Below are positions 41,774-50,158 of a DNA stretch of 64,000 bases, piece by piece. The notes under the pieces were generated by a model. The model searched no databases, had not been told where the DNA came from, and saw nothing but the letters and a program-made list of their open reading frames with translations. The DNA lies in contig CAKOUU010000002.1 in assembly GCA_934120675.1 (NCBI GenBank), forward strand, positions 1-64,000. Reading direction: 5' to 3'. This DNA comes from an uncultured Clostridia bacterium. Its GTDB lineage: Bacteria > Bacillota > Clostridia > TANB77 > CAG-508. Made by a program: the position numbers and the translations under genes. Each line of letters begins with the position of its first letter. The first letter of the stretch is position 1.

Positions 41774-42595
41774 ATGAAAATTAGAAAAAATTTAATCACA
41801 ATTTTACTTGTATTAAGCACAATAATGTTAGTGTGTAGTACGAATGTTAGTAATGCAGCAGATAATGCAAAAATAGGTTTAACTGCAGATAAAACAGAAG
41901 CGGTAGCAGGTGATACTGTAAAAATCACTGTAAAAGTAAAGGATATTACAGGAATTACAGATGGAATTATAGGATTACAGGGAAATTTGGTATATGATAA
42001 TACAATATTCGAAAGTGTTACATTTGCAAATTTAAATAATTGGGATAAACCTGATTATAATGAAACTAGTGGAAGTTTCTTAACAGCAAAAGGAGATTTT
42101 GTTAAAAATGATGAGGATGTTTTTACAATTTCATTAAAATTAAAAAGTGATGCTAAACTGGGGGATACAAAAGTTCAATTAAAAGATATACAAGTAGCAG
42201 ATTTAGACAAGGAATATACATCTACTGGTGCGGAAATTACAATAAAAGTAGTAGAAAAATCTATAACAGATGATGATAAAGGAAACTCAAACGACAAAGG
42301 AAATACCGATAACGGTGGAAACTCAAATGACAAAGGAAATACTGATAACGGTGGAAACTCAAATGATAAGGAAAGCACTGATAATGATGGAAAATCAAAT
42401 GGTGGAAGTTCACAAGACAGTGGAACACCAACAACAGGTGATTCAACTACAAAGAAAACTGATGATACAACAAGCAAGGGCGTATTACCTAAAACAGGTT
42501 TAAATGGTAACATTTTAGTTATTGCAGGTATGGTTTTCGTATTAATAGGTGCTATTTCATATAGTAAATATAAGGACTATAAAAAAATAAAATAA
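41774..42595 (+). CDS. Sortase-anchored single-cohesin protein (scaffoldin-like)
   Basis: 273 residues. Signal peptide 1-28; cohesin-like beta sandwich about 33-165 (EAVAGDTVKITVKVKDITGI, GLQGNLVYDNTIFESVTFA, FTISLKLKSDAKLGDT); an Asn/Asp/Gly linker with three copies of SNDKGNTDNGGN (about 175-215); LPKTG at 238-242, a membrane helix and a KYKDYKKIK tail. It should be attached to peptidoglycan by sortase and present one cohesin outward. The upstream gene ends in a dockerin, giving a matched pair. No cellulase-like genes lie in this window. AAAGGAGAAAAAAAT precedes the ATG. Confidence 0.9.
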   Translation: MKIRKNLITILLVLSTIMLVCSTNVSNAADNAKIGLTADKTEAVAGDTVKITVKVKDITGITDGIIGLQGNLVYDNTIFESVTFANLNNWDKPDYNETSGSFLTAKGDFVKNDEDVFTISLKLKSDAKLGDTKVQLKDIQVADLDKEYTSTGAEITIKVVEKSITDDDKGNSNDKGNTDNGGNSNDKGNTDNGGNSNDKESTDNDGKSNGGSSQDSGTPTTGDSTTKKTDDTTSKGVLPKTGLNGNILVIAGMVFVLIGAISYSKYKDYKKIK

Positions 42596-42608
42596 AATAT
42601 TCAAACTA

Positions 42609-42638
42609 TTGACAATATACCCCATAATAATGTATAAT
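42609..42638 (+). promoter_or_regulatory. Promoter of rpsU
   Basis: TTGACA at 42609-42614, 18-base spacer, TATAAT at 42633-42638: both hexamers consensus. Confidence 0.85.
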
Positions 42639-42712
42639 GAGTAACGTATATAGGGTAAGAAAAGAAAAAATCCCACATACATTTTCGTATGACCGGAAGG
42701 AGGGGAATATAA

Positions 42713-42883
42713 ATGTCAGAAATTAAAGTTAATAATGGAAATATAGAAGATGCCTTAAAAAGGTTTAAAAGACAATGTGCTCGTAACGGAGTTTTACAAG
42801 AAGTTCGTAAAAGAGAACACTATGAAAAACCAAGTGTAAAAAGAAAGAAAAAATCAGAGGCAGCAAGAAAAAGAAAATTTTAA
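42713..42883 (+). CDS. rpsU: 30S ribosomal protein S21
   Basis: 56 residues, MSEIKVNNGNIEDALKRFKR then QCARNGVLQEVRKREHYEKP and a Lys/Arg-rich tail, the typical S21. It assists mRNA engagement on the 30S platform. GGAAGGAGGGGAATATAA precedes the ATG. It has its own consensus promoter and terminator, so it is monocistronic. It is too short for simple ORF filters but clear by sequence. Confidence 0.95.
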   Translation: MSEIKVNNGNIEDALKRFKRQCARNGVLQEVRKREHYEKPSVKRKKKSEAARKRKF

Positions 42884-42893
42884 TTACATAGTG

Positions 42894-42945
42894 AAAGGTA
42901 GAAGTTTATATGGTAGTAGTATATCTAGAACTTCTGCCTTTTTTG
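42894..42945 (+). terminator. Terminator after rpsU
   Basis: AAAGGTAGAAGTT pairs with AACTTCTGCCTTT (one mismatch) over a large loop, followed by TTTTT. Confidence 0.8.
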
Positions 42946-42989
42946 TATTAAAAAAATTTTTTGGGATAAAATAGAAATGGAAATAAAAA

Positions 42990-43016
42990 GGGATTGGAGA
43001 CCCGTCCCCCAATCCC
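42990..43016. repeat. Single half-element, GGGATTGGGGGACGGG family, copy 4
   Basis: One 27-bp unit with palindromic ends GGGATTGG and CCAATCCC around AGACCCGTCC. The other copies (3604, 18033, 29482) are inverted pairs; this one is solitary, so it may be the unit of which pairs are made, or a decayed pair. Confidence 0.8.
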
Positions 43017-43060
43017 TAAAAAATTTGATATAGAAATGCAAAAGAAGGGAATGATAATTA

Positions 43061-44329
43061 GTGGAATATAAACAAATAGAGATAAAAAAAGGAATCAAAC
43101 TTCATACAATTAAAACTGAAAAGTTCAAAACGAATTTGATAGCAATAATGCTAACAACAAAATTAGACAGAGAAAATGTTACAAAAAATGCGTTAATACC
43201 AGCGGTTTTAAGAAGAGGTACAAAGAACTTAACAACACAAGAGGAAATTAACAAGAAGTTAGAAGAAATGTATGGAGCAAGTTTGGATTGTGGGCTTGAT
43301 AAAACAGGAGATAATCAGGTTTTGAAATTTTATATAGAAACAGTAAATGATGAATTTTTACCACAAGAAGCGGAAAATATGTTGAAAATATCTTTAGAAA
43401 AGATATTTGAATTTGTATTTAATCCATATCTAGAAAATGGATGCTTTAAAAAAGAATATGTGGAGCAAGAAAAAGAAAATATAAAACAAATTATAGATGG
43501 AAAGATAGACAACAAGGCAAGATATTCACTGGATAGATGTATAGAAGAAATGTACAAAGACCAGCCATATGGTCTCTATAAATATGGATATGTAGAAGAT
43601 ATGAAAGACATTAATGAAAAAAATCTATATGAATATTATCAACAATTAATAAATGAATGTAAAATTGATATTTTTGTATCTGGAATAATAGACGAGGAAA
43701 CTGAAAATATAATAAAAAATAATGAAAACATTATTAAATTAAAAGATAGAGAACCACAATATAATGAACCAGAAATTATAGCAAAGAAATCAGAGAAAGT
43801 GAATGATGTTCAAGAATCAATGGATGTAACACAGGGAAAACTTATTATTGGAATGGATTTAGACATTGATGATGACAATTTAAGATTTGATGTAATGATT
43901 TATAATAGTATTTTTGGTGGAAGTGCAAATTCAAAATTATTCCAAAATGTGCGTGAAAAGGCAAGCCTTGCATATACAGCAAGTTCAAGTTATTATAGAT
44001 TTAAAAATAACATTTTTATTAATTGCGGAATTGAAATTAAAAACTATGAAAAAGCATTAGAAATAATAAAACAACAGATTGAAGATATGAAAAAAGGTGA
44101 TTTCACAGATGAAGAGGTTGAAAATGCTAAAAAAGGAATAATAGCATCAATTAAAACAATTGATGATGAACAGGATACTGAAATAACATATTTCTTTGGT
44201 CAAGAGTTATCAAAGAGTAAGTGTAATATTGAACAATATATGCAGAGAATATCTGAGGTTACTAAAGATAAGGTTGTTGATGTTGCTAATAAAGTTAGTG
44301 TTAATACTGTATATTTCTTAAAGGACTAG
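43061..44329 (+). CDS. ymfF: Inactive M16-family protein, YmfF-like (EF-P modification-associated)
   Basis: 422 residues starting at GTG 43061 after AAGAAGGGA. It has an M16 peptidase fold (ALIPAVLRRGTKNLTTQEEI; FGGSANSKLFQNVREKASLA; ENAKKGIIASI), but the HxxEH zinc motif is absent, so it is a catalytically dead partner. The next gene encodes a homologue with HxxEH, matching the ymfF-ymfH pair of Bacillus, linked to 5-aminopentanolyl modification of elongation factor P. The two likely form a heterodimer as mitochondrial processing peptidases do. Symbol by analogy; confidence in family is high. Confidence 0.85.
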   Translation: MEYKQIEIKKGIKLHTIKTEKFKTNLIAIMLTTKLDRENVTKNALIPAVLRRGTKNLTTQEEINKKLEEMYGASLDCGLDKTGDNQVLKFYIETVNDEFLPQEAENMLKISLEKIFEFVFNPYLENGCFKKEYVEQEKENIKQIIDGKIDNKARYSLDRCIEEMYKDQPYGLYKYGYVEDMKDINEKNLYEYYQQLINECKIDIFVSGIIDEETENIIKNNENIIKLKDREPQYNEPEIIAKKSEKVNDVQESMDVTQGKLIIGMDLDIDDDNLRFDVMIYNSIFGGSANSKLFQNVREKASLAYTASSSYYRFKNNIFINCGIEIKNYEKALEIIKQQIEDMKKGDFTDEEVENAKKGIIASIKTIDDEQDTEITYFFGQELSKSKCNIEQYMQRISEVTKDKVVDVANKVSVNTVYFLKD

Positions 44330-44344
44330 TTGAAAAATAATTAT

Positions 44345-44450
44345 AATTTTGACTGTGTCAATTTTTATTTAAAACGCGGTTACATACAACATGTATGCAC
44401 CCTTGCCTTTTAAATAAAAGTTTCCGTGTCAAAATTTAATTCTTTTCTAA
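44345..44450. repeat. Imperfect palindromic element between ymfF and ymfH
   Basis: Outer arms ATTTTGAC / GTCAAAAT, then TTTTATTTAAAA / TTTTAAATAAAA, then an inner CATACAACATGTATG stem. The layered design (AT-rich outer stem, small inner stem, GC-rich apex) resembles the str-operon elements at 54108, 54923 and 57182, though the sequence is different. Confidence 0.6.
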
Positions 44451-44486
44451 CTAAAGAATATATAAGTTGAGAGGAGAACGAGAAAA

Positions 44487-45758
44487 ATGCAAATAATTGA
44501 GAATTCAAAAGTTAAAGAAAAATTATATATAGAGAAATTAGAAAACGGCTTAACAGTAATGATAATTCCTAAAAAAGGAATCCAGAAAAAATATATTATA
44601 TGGGGAACAAACTATGGTTCAAATGATAATAAATTTATAGTACCAGGAGAAACAGAAATTACAGAAGTACCAAAAGGTGTAGCACATTTTCTGGAACACA
44701 AAATGTTTGAACAAGAAAATGGCAAAAATAGTTTGGATGTACTTACTGCACTAGGTGTTAATGCAAACGCATATACAACAAATAATCATACAGCATATTT
44801 ATATGAGTGTACAGACAATTTTTATGAGGCATTGGATGAATTTATGGACTATGTTCAACATCCATATTTTACAGATGAAAATGTTGAAAAAGAAAAGGGC
44901 ATAATTGGTCAAGAAATTATGATGTATGACGATTATCCAGACTGGAAAGTGTATTTAAATGCATTAGAGTGTATGTATCAAAAACATCCTGTAAAACTTG
45001 ATATTACTGGAACTGTTGAAACAATAAGTCATATTGATAAAGGTATTTTATATAAATGTTATAATACTTTCTATAACCCATCAAATATGGCAATGGTTGT
45101 ATCTGGAGACTTTGAACCAGAAAAATTATTAGAAGAAATAAAGAAAAGATTAATTGACAAAAAAGCAAATGGTGAAATAAAGAGGATTTTTGAAGAAGAA
45201 CCAAAAGAAATTGTAAAAGAAAAAGTAACTCAAAATATGGAAGTTAGTAAACCACTTTATGCAATTGGAATAAAAGATACGCCAGCTGAACCAAAAGAAA
45301 AAGTTAAAAAACATATTTCAATAGAAATATTGTTAAACCTACTAATTGGAGCAAGTTCAGAGCTGTATAAAAAATTATATGATATGGGAAATTGTTTCTC
45401 AGTACCAAGTATTGAATATGAATTTGATAGAAATTATGCACATATTTTGATAATAGGACAATCAAATGAACCAGAAGAATTGTATAAAATGTTCAAAGAA
45501 GAAGTTGGAAAATTTATACAAAAAGGTGTAAATGAAGAAGATTTTGTAAGAACTAAAAAAATGATTTATGGTGAATATGTAAAAGAATATGACGATGTTG
45601 TCAATATTTCTAGAATGTTTTTGTCAGATTATTTTAAAGGTATAAATAGTTTTGACTATTTAGAAGAAATAAACACTATAAATGTAGAATATTTAAATCA
45701 AGTGTTAAAAGATGTGTTTAATGAAAAAAATATGATATTATCTGTTGTAAAAAATTAG
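44487..45758 (+). CDS. ymfH: Active M16-family zinc metallopeptidase, YmfH-like (EF-P modification-associated)
   Basis: 423 residues. The inverted zinc-binding motif HFLEH lies in GVAHFLEHKMFEQ (about residue 69), with distal Glu in EKGIIGQEIMMYDD (about 143), the M16 catalytic set. The C-terminal domain contains IEILLNLLIGASSELYKKLY. It is the catalytic partner of the preceding gene. AGGAGAACGAGAAAA precedes the ATG. A terminator follows 20 bases after the stop. Confidence 0.87.
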   Translation: MQIIENSKVKEKLYIEKLENGLTVMIIPKKGIQKKYIIWGTNYGSNDNKFIVPGETEITEVPKGVAHFLEHKMFEQENGKNSLDVLTALGVNANAYTTNNHTAYLYECTDNFYEALDEFMDYVQHPYFTDENVEKEKGIIGQEIMMYDDYPDWKVYLNALECMYQKHPVKLDITGTVETISHIDKGILYKCYNTFYNPSNMAMVVSGDFEPEKLLEEIKKRLIDKKANGEIKRIFEEEPKEIVKEKVTQNMEVSKPLYAIGIKDTPAEPKEKVKKHISIEILLNLLIGASSELYKKLYDMGNCFSVPSIEYEFDRNYAHILIIGQSNEPEELYKMFKEEVGKFIQKGVNEEDFVRTKKMIYGEYVKEYDDVVNISRMFLSDYFKGINSFDYLEEINTINVEYLNQVLKDVFNEKNMILSVVKN

Positions 45759-45777
45759 ATAAAAATTTTGTTGAATG

Positions 45778-45819
45778 AACAGCATAAAAATTGAAAAAGA
45801 TTTTATGCTGTTTTCTTTT
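45778..45819 (+). terminator. Terminator after ymfH
   Basis: AACAGCATAAAA pairs with TTTTATGCTGTT over a 15-nt loop, followed by TTCTTTTG. Confidence 0.85.
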
Positions 45820-45955
45820 GATTTTCTGTGTCGAATAATGTTGAAAATACTTGTACGAAAGTTGCTAAAAACCGTTGAAAATACTTGACTTGAAGATTTT
45901 TATATGTTATTTTATAAATATACGAATGAGAAAAATTGAAAAAGGAGAGATTAGT

Positions 45956-46117
45956 ATGTTAAATGAAGAAATTTGTAAATTAAGAGATAAATTGAATAAG
46001 AGTATCGAAAATGGTGATGATTATTCTATTACATATAAATTAAGTATTGAGTTGGATGAGCTTATTGCAAAATTTTATAGAGATAGTAAAAAGACTTGTG
46101 ATAATGCAAAAGTATAA
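45956..46117 (+). CDS. Spo0E-like aspartyl-phosphate phosphatase
   Basis: 53 residues of two helices. The second carries YKLSIELDELIAKFY, the Spo0E family motif (LSxxLDxLI). Spo0E-type proteins dephosphorylate phospho-Spo0A and delay sporulation, so this supports a spore-forming organism. AAAAAGGAGAGATTAGT precedes the ATG at 45956; the 27-codon upstream extension is rejected. A TTGACT promoter-like box and a TGTGTCGAA Spo0A-box-like site lie 60-130 bases upstream. Confidence 0.85.
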   Translation: MLNEEICKLRDKLNKSIENGDDYSITYKLSIELDELIAKFYRDSKKTCDNAKV

Positions 46118-46222
46118 TGAGATAAGAAGTTTTGACAGAAAAATTGTTGAAACTTTTTTCTTTTTCTTTCCCTTGCTAAAACCACAAAAATATTATATAA
46201 TAGTATATCAAGAAAAGGAGTT

Positions 46223-46260
46223 ACTTAAAAAATAATTACAATTTTTTTTAAGTAGTTTTT
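46223..46260 (+). terminator. Terminator after the spo0E-like gene
   Basis: ACTTAAAAAA-ATT pairs with AATTTTTTTTAAGT, followed by AGTTTTTA. Low GC, moderate strength. Confidence 0.55.
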
Positions 46261-46269
46261 ATATTCTAG

Positions 46270-46296
46270 GAAAGTTATCATAGTATGATAACTTTC
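46270..46296. promoter_or_regulatory. Perfect 27-bp palindrome upstream of the SWIM-SNF2 gene
   Basis: GAAAGTTATCATA-G-TATGATAACTTTC, 13-bp arms with one central base. It could be an operator or a hairpin in the leader, 103 bases before the helicase start. Confidence 0.7.
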
Positions 46297-46398
46297 TGTA
46301 GAAGATAAATATGGCAGAAATTAGATTTTGTAGCAGTTTGCACTGCGTACAAAATCTTAATTCTGGTTTTTTACAATGGGAAGGGAATGAAATTTTAA

Positions 46399-49300
46399 AT
46401 GCTAGTAAACGAAAATGTAATAGAACAACTATGTATAGATGCGGGACATGCAAGAACACAAAAAGCAAGAAGATACCAAATGTTAGGAAATGTATCAATA
46501 ACAAAAGTAGAATACGAAAACGAAAACAATTTTGAAATACATGCTAAAGTATCTGGAACAGAACAATATGACACATATGTTGAAGTGAAAAATGGAGAAG
46601 TAGAAGAAATAAGTTGCGATTGCCCAGATTATTACAATACATATGGTGTCTGCAAACATAGTTTAGCATCAGTTTTTGAATTTGATAGAAATGGATTTCA
46701 AGACATAAAAAATCCAGATATAATTAAAAATCAAGATAGTATCACAAGACAAAACAATAAAAACGCAAACAAATACAACGGTTTCCATCAAATTGTAAAA
46801 ACACTATACAACGAAGAATTAGATGAAATAGATTCGGATATAGATGTTGAATTAAAAAATAAAGGAACTATAAAAATAGAACCACAAATAATATATGATA
46901 AGTTTACTAGAGAAATGAAAATAGAATTTAAAATCGGAAATAAAAGAATGTACAAACTCAAAAATTTAGCAGAATTTTATGTGAGAATGATGAACAAAGA
47001 ATTATATAAATATGGTGATAAATTAGAATTTGTACATACACAAGAAGTGTTTGAAGAAAATAGCCAGAAAATGTTGGATTTTATAATGAAATATGCAGAA
47101 GTAATTGCATACACGAATTCTTCAGCAAATTCAAATTATAGATATTACGGAAAAGCTTTAAATGAAAGTTCAATTATAATTGGGAATACAGCGATCGATG
47201 AATTGTTTGATACATTAGAAAATAAAACAGTTTTAATTACAAGAGAATATGAAAAACAAAATATAAAATTTGTAGACCAAAATCCAGATTTAACATTTAG
47301 ACTAGAAAAGATAGACAATGACGAATATAGAATTATAGCAGACTTTGATGTTTTCAAAATTGTAATTTTAAATGGAAAAAAATATAAATATGTTTTAACA
47401 GATGAAAACCTTTATAGATGTAACAAGGAATTTGAAAAAACAACTTTAAGATTATTAAAAGTTTTTAGAGAAAATTTTTTAACACAGATATCACTTGGAA
47501 AAGATGAGTTAGGAGAACTATTTTCTGTAGTACTTTCAAAGGTAAAAAATGCTATAAAAATAGAACCTGAATTATTGGAAGAGATAAAAGAATATGAACC
47601 TGAGAAATTAGGAGTAAAAGTATTTTTAGACTATGACAAAAATAATTATCTTGTAGCGGATGTAAGATTATGCTATGGAGAGAATGAATTTAATCCATTG
47701 AATTCACAAGAGGAAAAAGAATTTAAATATTCAAGAAATCTTATTGAAGAAACAAAAGCAATGAATATTTTCAGAAAAACAGGTTTTATGTTTGATGTTC
47801 AAAATCTTAAATTTATATTACCAGATGAGGATAAAATCTATGAATTTTTAACAAATGACATCAATTATTATATGAAAAAATTCGAAGTATTAGCAACAGA
47901 AAATTTTAAATCAAAAGAGGTTGCAAAACCTAAAATAGGAACAGTTGGTGTAAGAGTTGAAAATAATCTTCTAGAAATAGATATGGATAAGTTAAATATA
48001 GATTTAAACCAATTAGAAGATATTTTGCAAAAATATAAATTAAAGAAAAAGTATTACAGATTAAAAGATGGAAGTTTTCTTGATTTACAAGAAAGTAATG
48101 AAATTGATTTTGTTGATAAGTTAATTTCAGGAACAGATGTTGATTATAAAGAATTAGAGAGTGGAACAATTAGACTGCCAGTAAATAGAACATTGTATTT
48201 AAATCAGCTTTTAAAAGAAATAAAAGGCACAGAAATAGTAAAAAATAAAGAATATAAGAATATCATAAATGGGCTAGATAAAAACTTATTGGATGAAGGC
48301 GAAAAAATACCAGAAGAAGTTGAACCAATATTAAGACCATATCAAAAAATAGGTTTTAAATGGTTAAAAACACTTGATAGATATAAATTTGGAGGAATAC
48401 TTGCAGATGATATGGGACTTGGAAAAACAATTCAAATTATCTCAATTTTGCTAGACTACAAGCAAAATACAGAAGATGCGAAAACAAGTATAGTAGTATC
48501 TCCAAGCTCATTATCATTAAACTGGAAAAATGAAATAGAAAAATTTGCACCAGATTTAAAAATGAAAGTAATTAGAGGAACTGCATCAGAAAGAAAAATG
48601 GAAATTAACCACTTGGAAAAATATGATATAATAATAACATCATATGATTTGTTAAAAAGAGATATTGATGTGTACAAAGATAAAAAATATTGCTTTAAAT
48701 ACATAATCGCGGATGAAGCACAGTATTTGAAAAATAATACAACCAAAAATGCAAAGGCAATAAAAATGTTAAATGCAGAAACAAGATTTGCATTAACAGG
48801 AACACCAATTGAAAATTCATTAGCAGAATTGTGGTCAATATTTGACTTGATAATGCCGGGCTATCTATTTAGTTACAAAGAATTTAAATCAACATATGAA
48901 ATGCCAATTGTAAGAGATGAAGACCGAGATGCAATGAATAAATTAAAAATGTTGATAGAACCATTTGTATTAAGAAGAACTAAAAAAGAAGTTTTAACAG
49001 AATTGCCAGAAAAAACAATTACAGTTTTAAATAATGAAATGGAAGAAGAACAAAGAAATATTTATTTATCATATTTGGTTCAAGCAAAACAAGAATTGCA
49101 AGATGAAATTAGTTCAAATGGATATGAAAGAAGTCAAATAAAAATACTTGCCGCACTTACAAGATTAAGACAGATATGTTGTCATCCAGGCTTATTTATA
49201 GAAAATTATAAAGGTGGAAGTAGTAAATTAGACCAATGTATGGAAATTGTTGAAGATGGAATAACGGCTGGACACAAGATTTTACTATTTTCAACATATA

Positions 49301-49731
49301 CTTCAATGTTTGAAATATTAGAAAAAGAACTTAATAAAAGAGATATCAAATATTTTAAATTAACAGGAAGTACAAAAGTTGATGAAAGAATAGAATTGGT
49401 TGATGAGTTTAATCAAAATAAAGATATAAGCGTATTTTTAATATCATTAAAAGCAGGTGGAACAGGACTAAATTTAATTGGTGCAGATATGGTTATACAT
49501 TATGACCCATGGTGGAATTTATCTGCAGAAAATCAGGCAACAGATAGGGCGTATAGAATTGGACAGAAAAATAACGTTCAAGTGTACAAGTTGATAACAA
49601 AAGATTCAATTGAAGAGAAAATTTATGAACTTCAACAACGTAAGGCGGAACTTACTGATAATATGCTTAATACGCAGACGACTTTTATTAATAAATTATC
49701 AAAAGATGATATTATGAATTTATTTAGTTAA
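46399..49731 (+). CDS. SWIM-domain SNF2/HepA-type helicase
   Basis: 1110 residues. An N-terminal SWIM zinc finger is seen as CDCPDYYNTYGVCKHSLASV (about 74-93). The SNF2 motor occupies the C-terminal half: motif I DDMGLGKTIQI (about 671), motif II DEAQYL (about 772), motif III LTGTPIENS, and the C-terminal lobe LISLKAGGTGLNLIGAD, then DRAYRIGQ. It translocates on double-stranded DNA, probably remodelling protein-DNA complexes or stalled polymerase; SWIM-SNF2 proteins occur widely in Firmicutes and sometimes in defence islands. An A-rich ribosome site (GGAAGGG) lies upstream. Nearest neighbours give no clear link. Confidence 0.88.
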   Translation: MLVNENVIEQLCIDAGHARTQKARRYQMLGNVSITKVEYENENNFEIHAKVSGTEQYDTYVEVKNGEVEEISCDCPDYYNTYGVCKHSLASVFEFDRNGFQDIKNPDIIKNQDSITRQNNKNANKYNGFHQIVKTLYNEELDEIDSDIDVELKNKGTIKIEPQIIYDKFTREMKIEFKIGNKRMYKLKNLAEFYVRMMNKELYKYGDKLEFVHTQEVFEENSQKMLDFIMKYAEVIAYTNSSANSNYRYYGKALNESSIIIGNTAIDELFDTLENKTVLITREYEKQNIKFVDQNPDLTFRLEKIDNDEYRIIADFDVFKIVILNGKKYKYVLTDENLYRCNKEFEKTTLRLLKVFRENFLTQISLGKDELGELFSVVLSKVKNAIKIEPELLEEIKEYEPEKLGVKVFLDYDKNNYLVADVRLCYGENEFNPLNSQEEKEFKYSRNLIEETKAMNIFRKTGFMFDVQNLKFILPDEDKIYEFLTNDINYYMKKFEVLATENFKSKEVAKPKIGTVGVRVENNLLEIDMDKLNIDLNQLEDILQKYKLKKKYYRLKDGSFLDLQESNEIDFVDKLISGTDVDYKELESGTIRLPVNRTLYLNQLLKEIKGTEIVKNKEYKNIINGLDKNLLDEGEKIPEEVEPILRPYQKIGFKWLKTLDRYKFGGILADDMGLGKTIQIISILLDYKQNTEDAKTSIVVSPSSLSLNWKNEIEKFAPDLKMKVIRGTASERKMEINHLEKYDIIITSYDLLKRDIDVYKDKKYCFKYIIADEAQYLKNNTTKNAKAIKMLNAETRFALTGTPIENSLAELWSIFDLIMPGYLFSYKEFKSTYEMPIVRDEDRDAMNKLKMLIEPFVLRRTKKEVLTELPEKTITVLNNEMEEEQRNIYLSYLVQAKQELQDEISSNGYERSQIKILAALTRLRQICCHPGLFIENYKGGSSKLDQCMEIVEDGITAGHKILLFSTYTSMFEILEKELNKRDIKYFKLTGSTKVDERIELVDEFNQNKDISVFLISLKAGGTGLNLIGADMVIHYDPWWNLSAENQATDRAYRIGQKNNVQVYKLITKDSIEEKIYELQQRKAELTDNMLNTQTTFINKLSKDDIMNLFS

Positions 49732-49734
49732 TGT

Positions 49735-49793
49735 CGCATTGGGGACGGTTCTGTTTGAGACATCGGTTCCAAAACAGACATTGAAATTGTTAC
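49735..49793. repeat. Decayed REP-like palindrome after the SNF2 gene
   Basis: TTGGGGACGGTTCTGTTT and a partly complementary GGTTCCAAAACAGACATT lie directly after the stop codon. The GGGGACGGTTCTG block resembles widespread clostridial palindromic repeats and, in design, the elements at 3604 and 20173. Arms match only partially. Confidence 0.5.
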
Positions 49794-49819
49794 AAAATAA
49801 TAATAATGGGGGAAATATT

Positions 49820-50158
49820 ATGGAAAATTGGATGCAAAAATTTGAAAATAAACAAGAAGAAACATATGAAGAGACGATAAGGAATGAGTTAGATCCATTA
49901 TTAGATTTGGTTGATCATTCAAATATATATAGAGTTACTGACATGGAAAAGGCCTTGGCACGTATTGTTGAACTATATGAAAAACTAGAAAAATCAAGAT
50001 TAGAATATGATAAAAAAGATATGATTCTAAAAAAGAAGCAATTAGTAGAGTTGAGATTTAAAATTAAAAAAGAAGAACATATGGAATCACATGAATCAGA
50101 GTCATGGAATGAGTTTGAAAAAGAGGAGCAAGAAAGGGACGATGATGAAGAAAGATAG
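49820..50158 (+). CDS. Unknown 112-aa charged protein upstream of trmFO
   Basis: ATG 49820 follows GGGGGAAATATT. The protein is helical and very charged (MENWMQKFENKQEETYEE, then KKDMILKKKQLVELRFKIKK and an acidic tail of Glu and Asp). It overlaps the trmFO start by 17 bases, so they are translationally coupled. No family recognised. Confidence 0.7.
   Translation: MENWMQKFENKQEETYEETIRNELDPLLDLVDHSNIYRVTDMEKALARIVELYEKLEKSRLEYDKKDMILKKKQLVELRFKIKKEEHMESHESESWNEFEKEEQERDDDEER

Noticed and set aside
41774..42595. A cellulosome scaffoldin
   Set aside because: Only one cohesin, no carbohydrate-binding module and no dockerin-bearing glycoside hydrolase in the window; surface display of the LRR protein is a simpler reading.
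46311..46535. A 74-aa Cys-rich frame upstream of the SNF2 gene
   Set aside because: It overlaps the better-supported helicase frame, has no ribosome site and includes low-complexity basic sequence.
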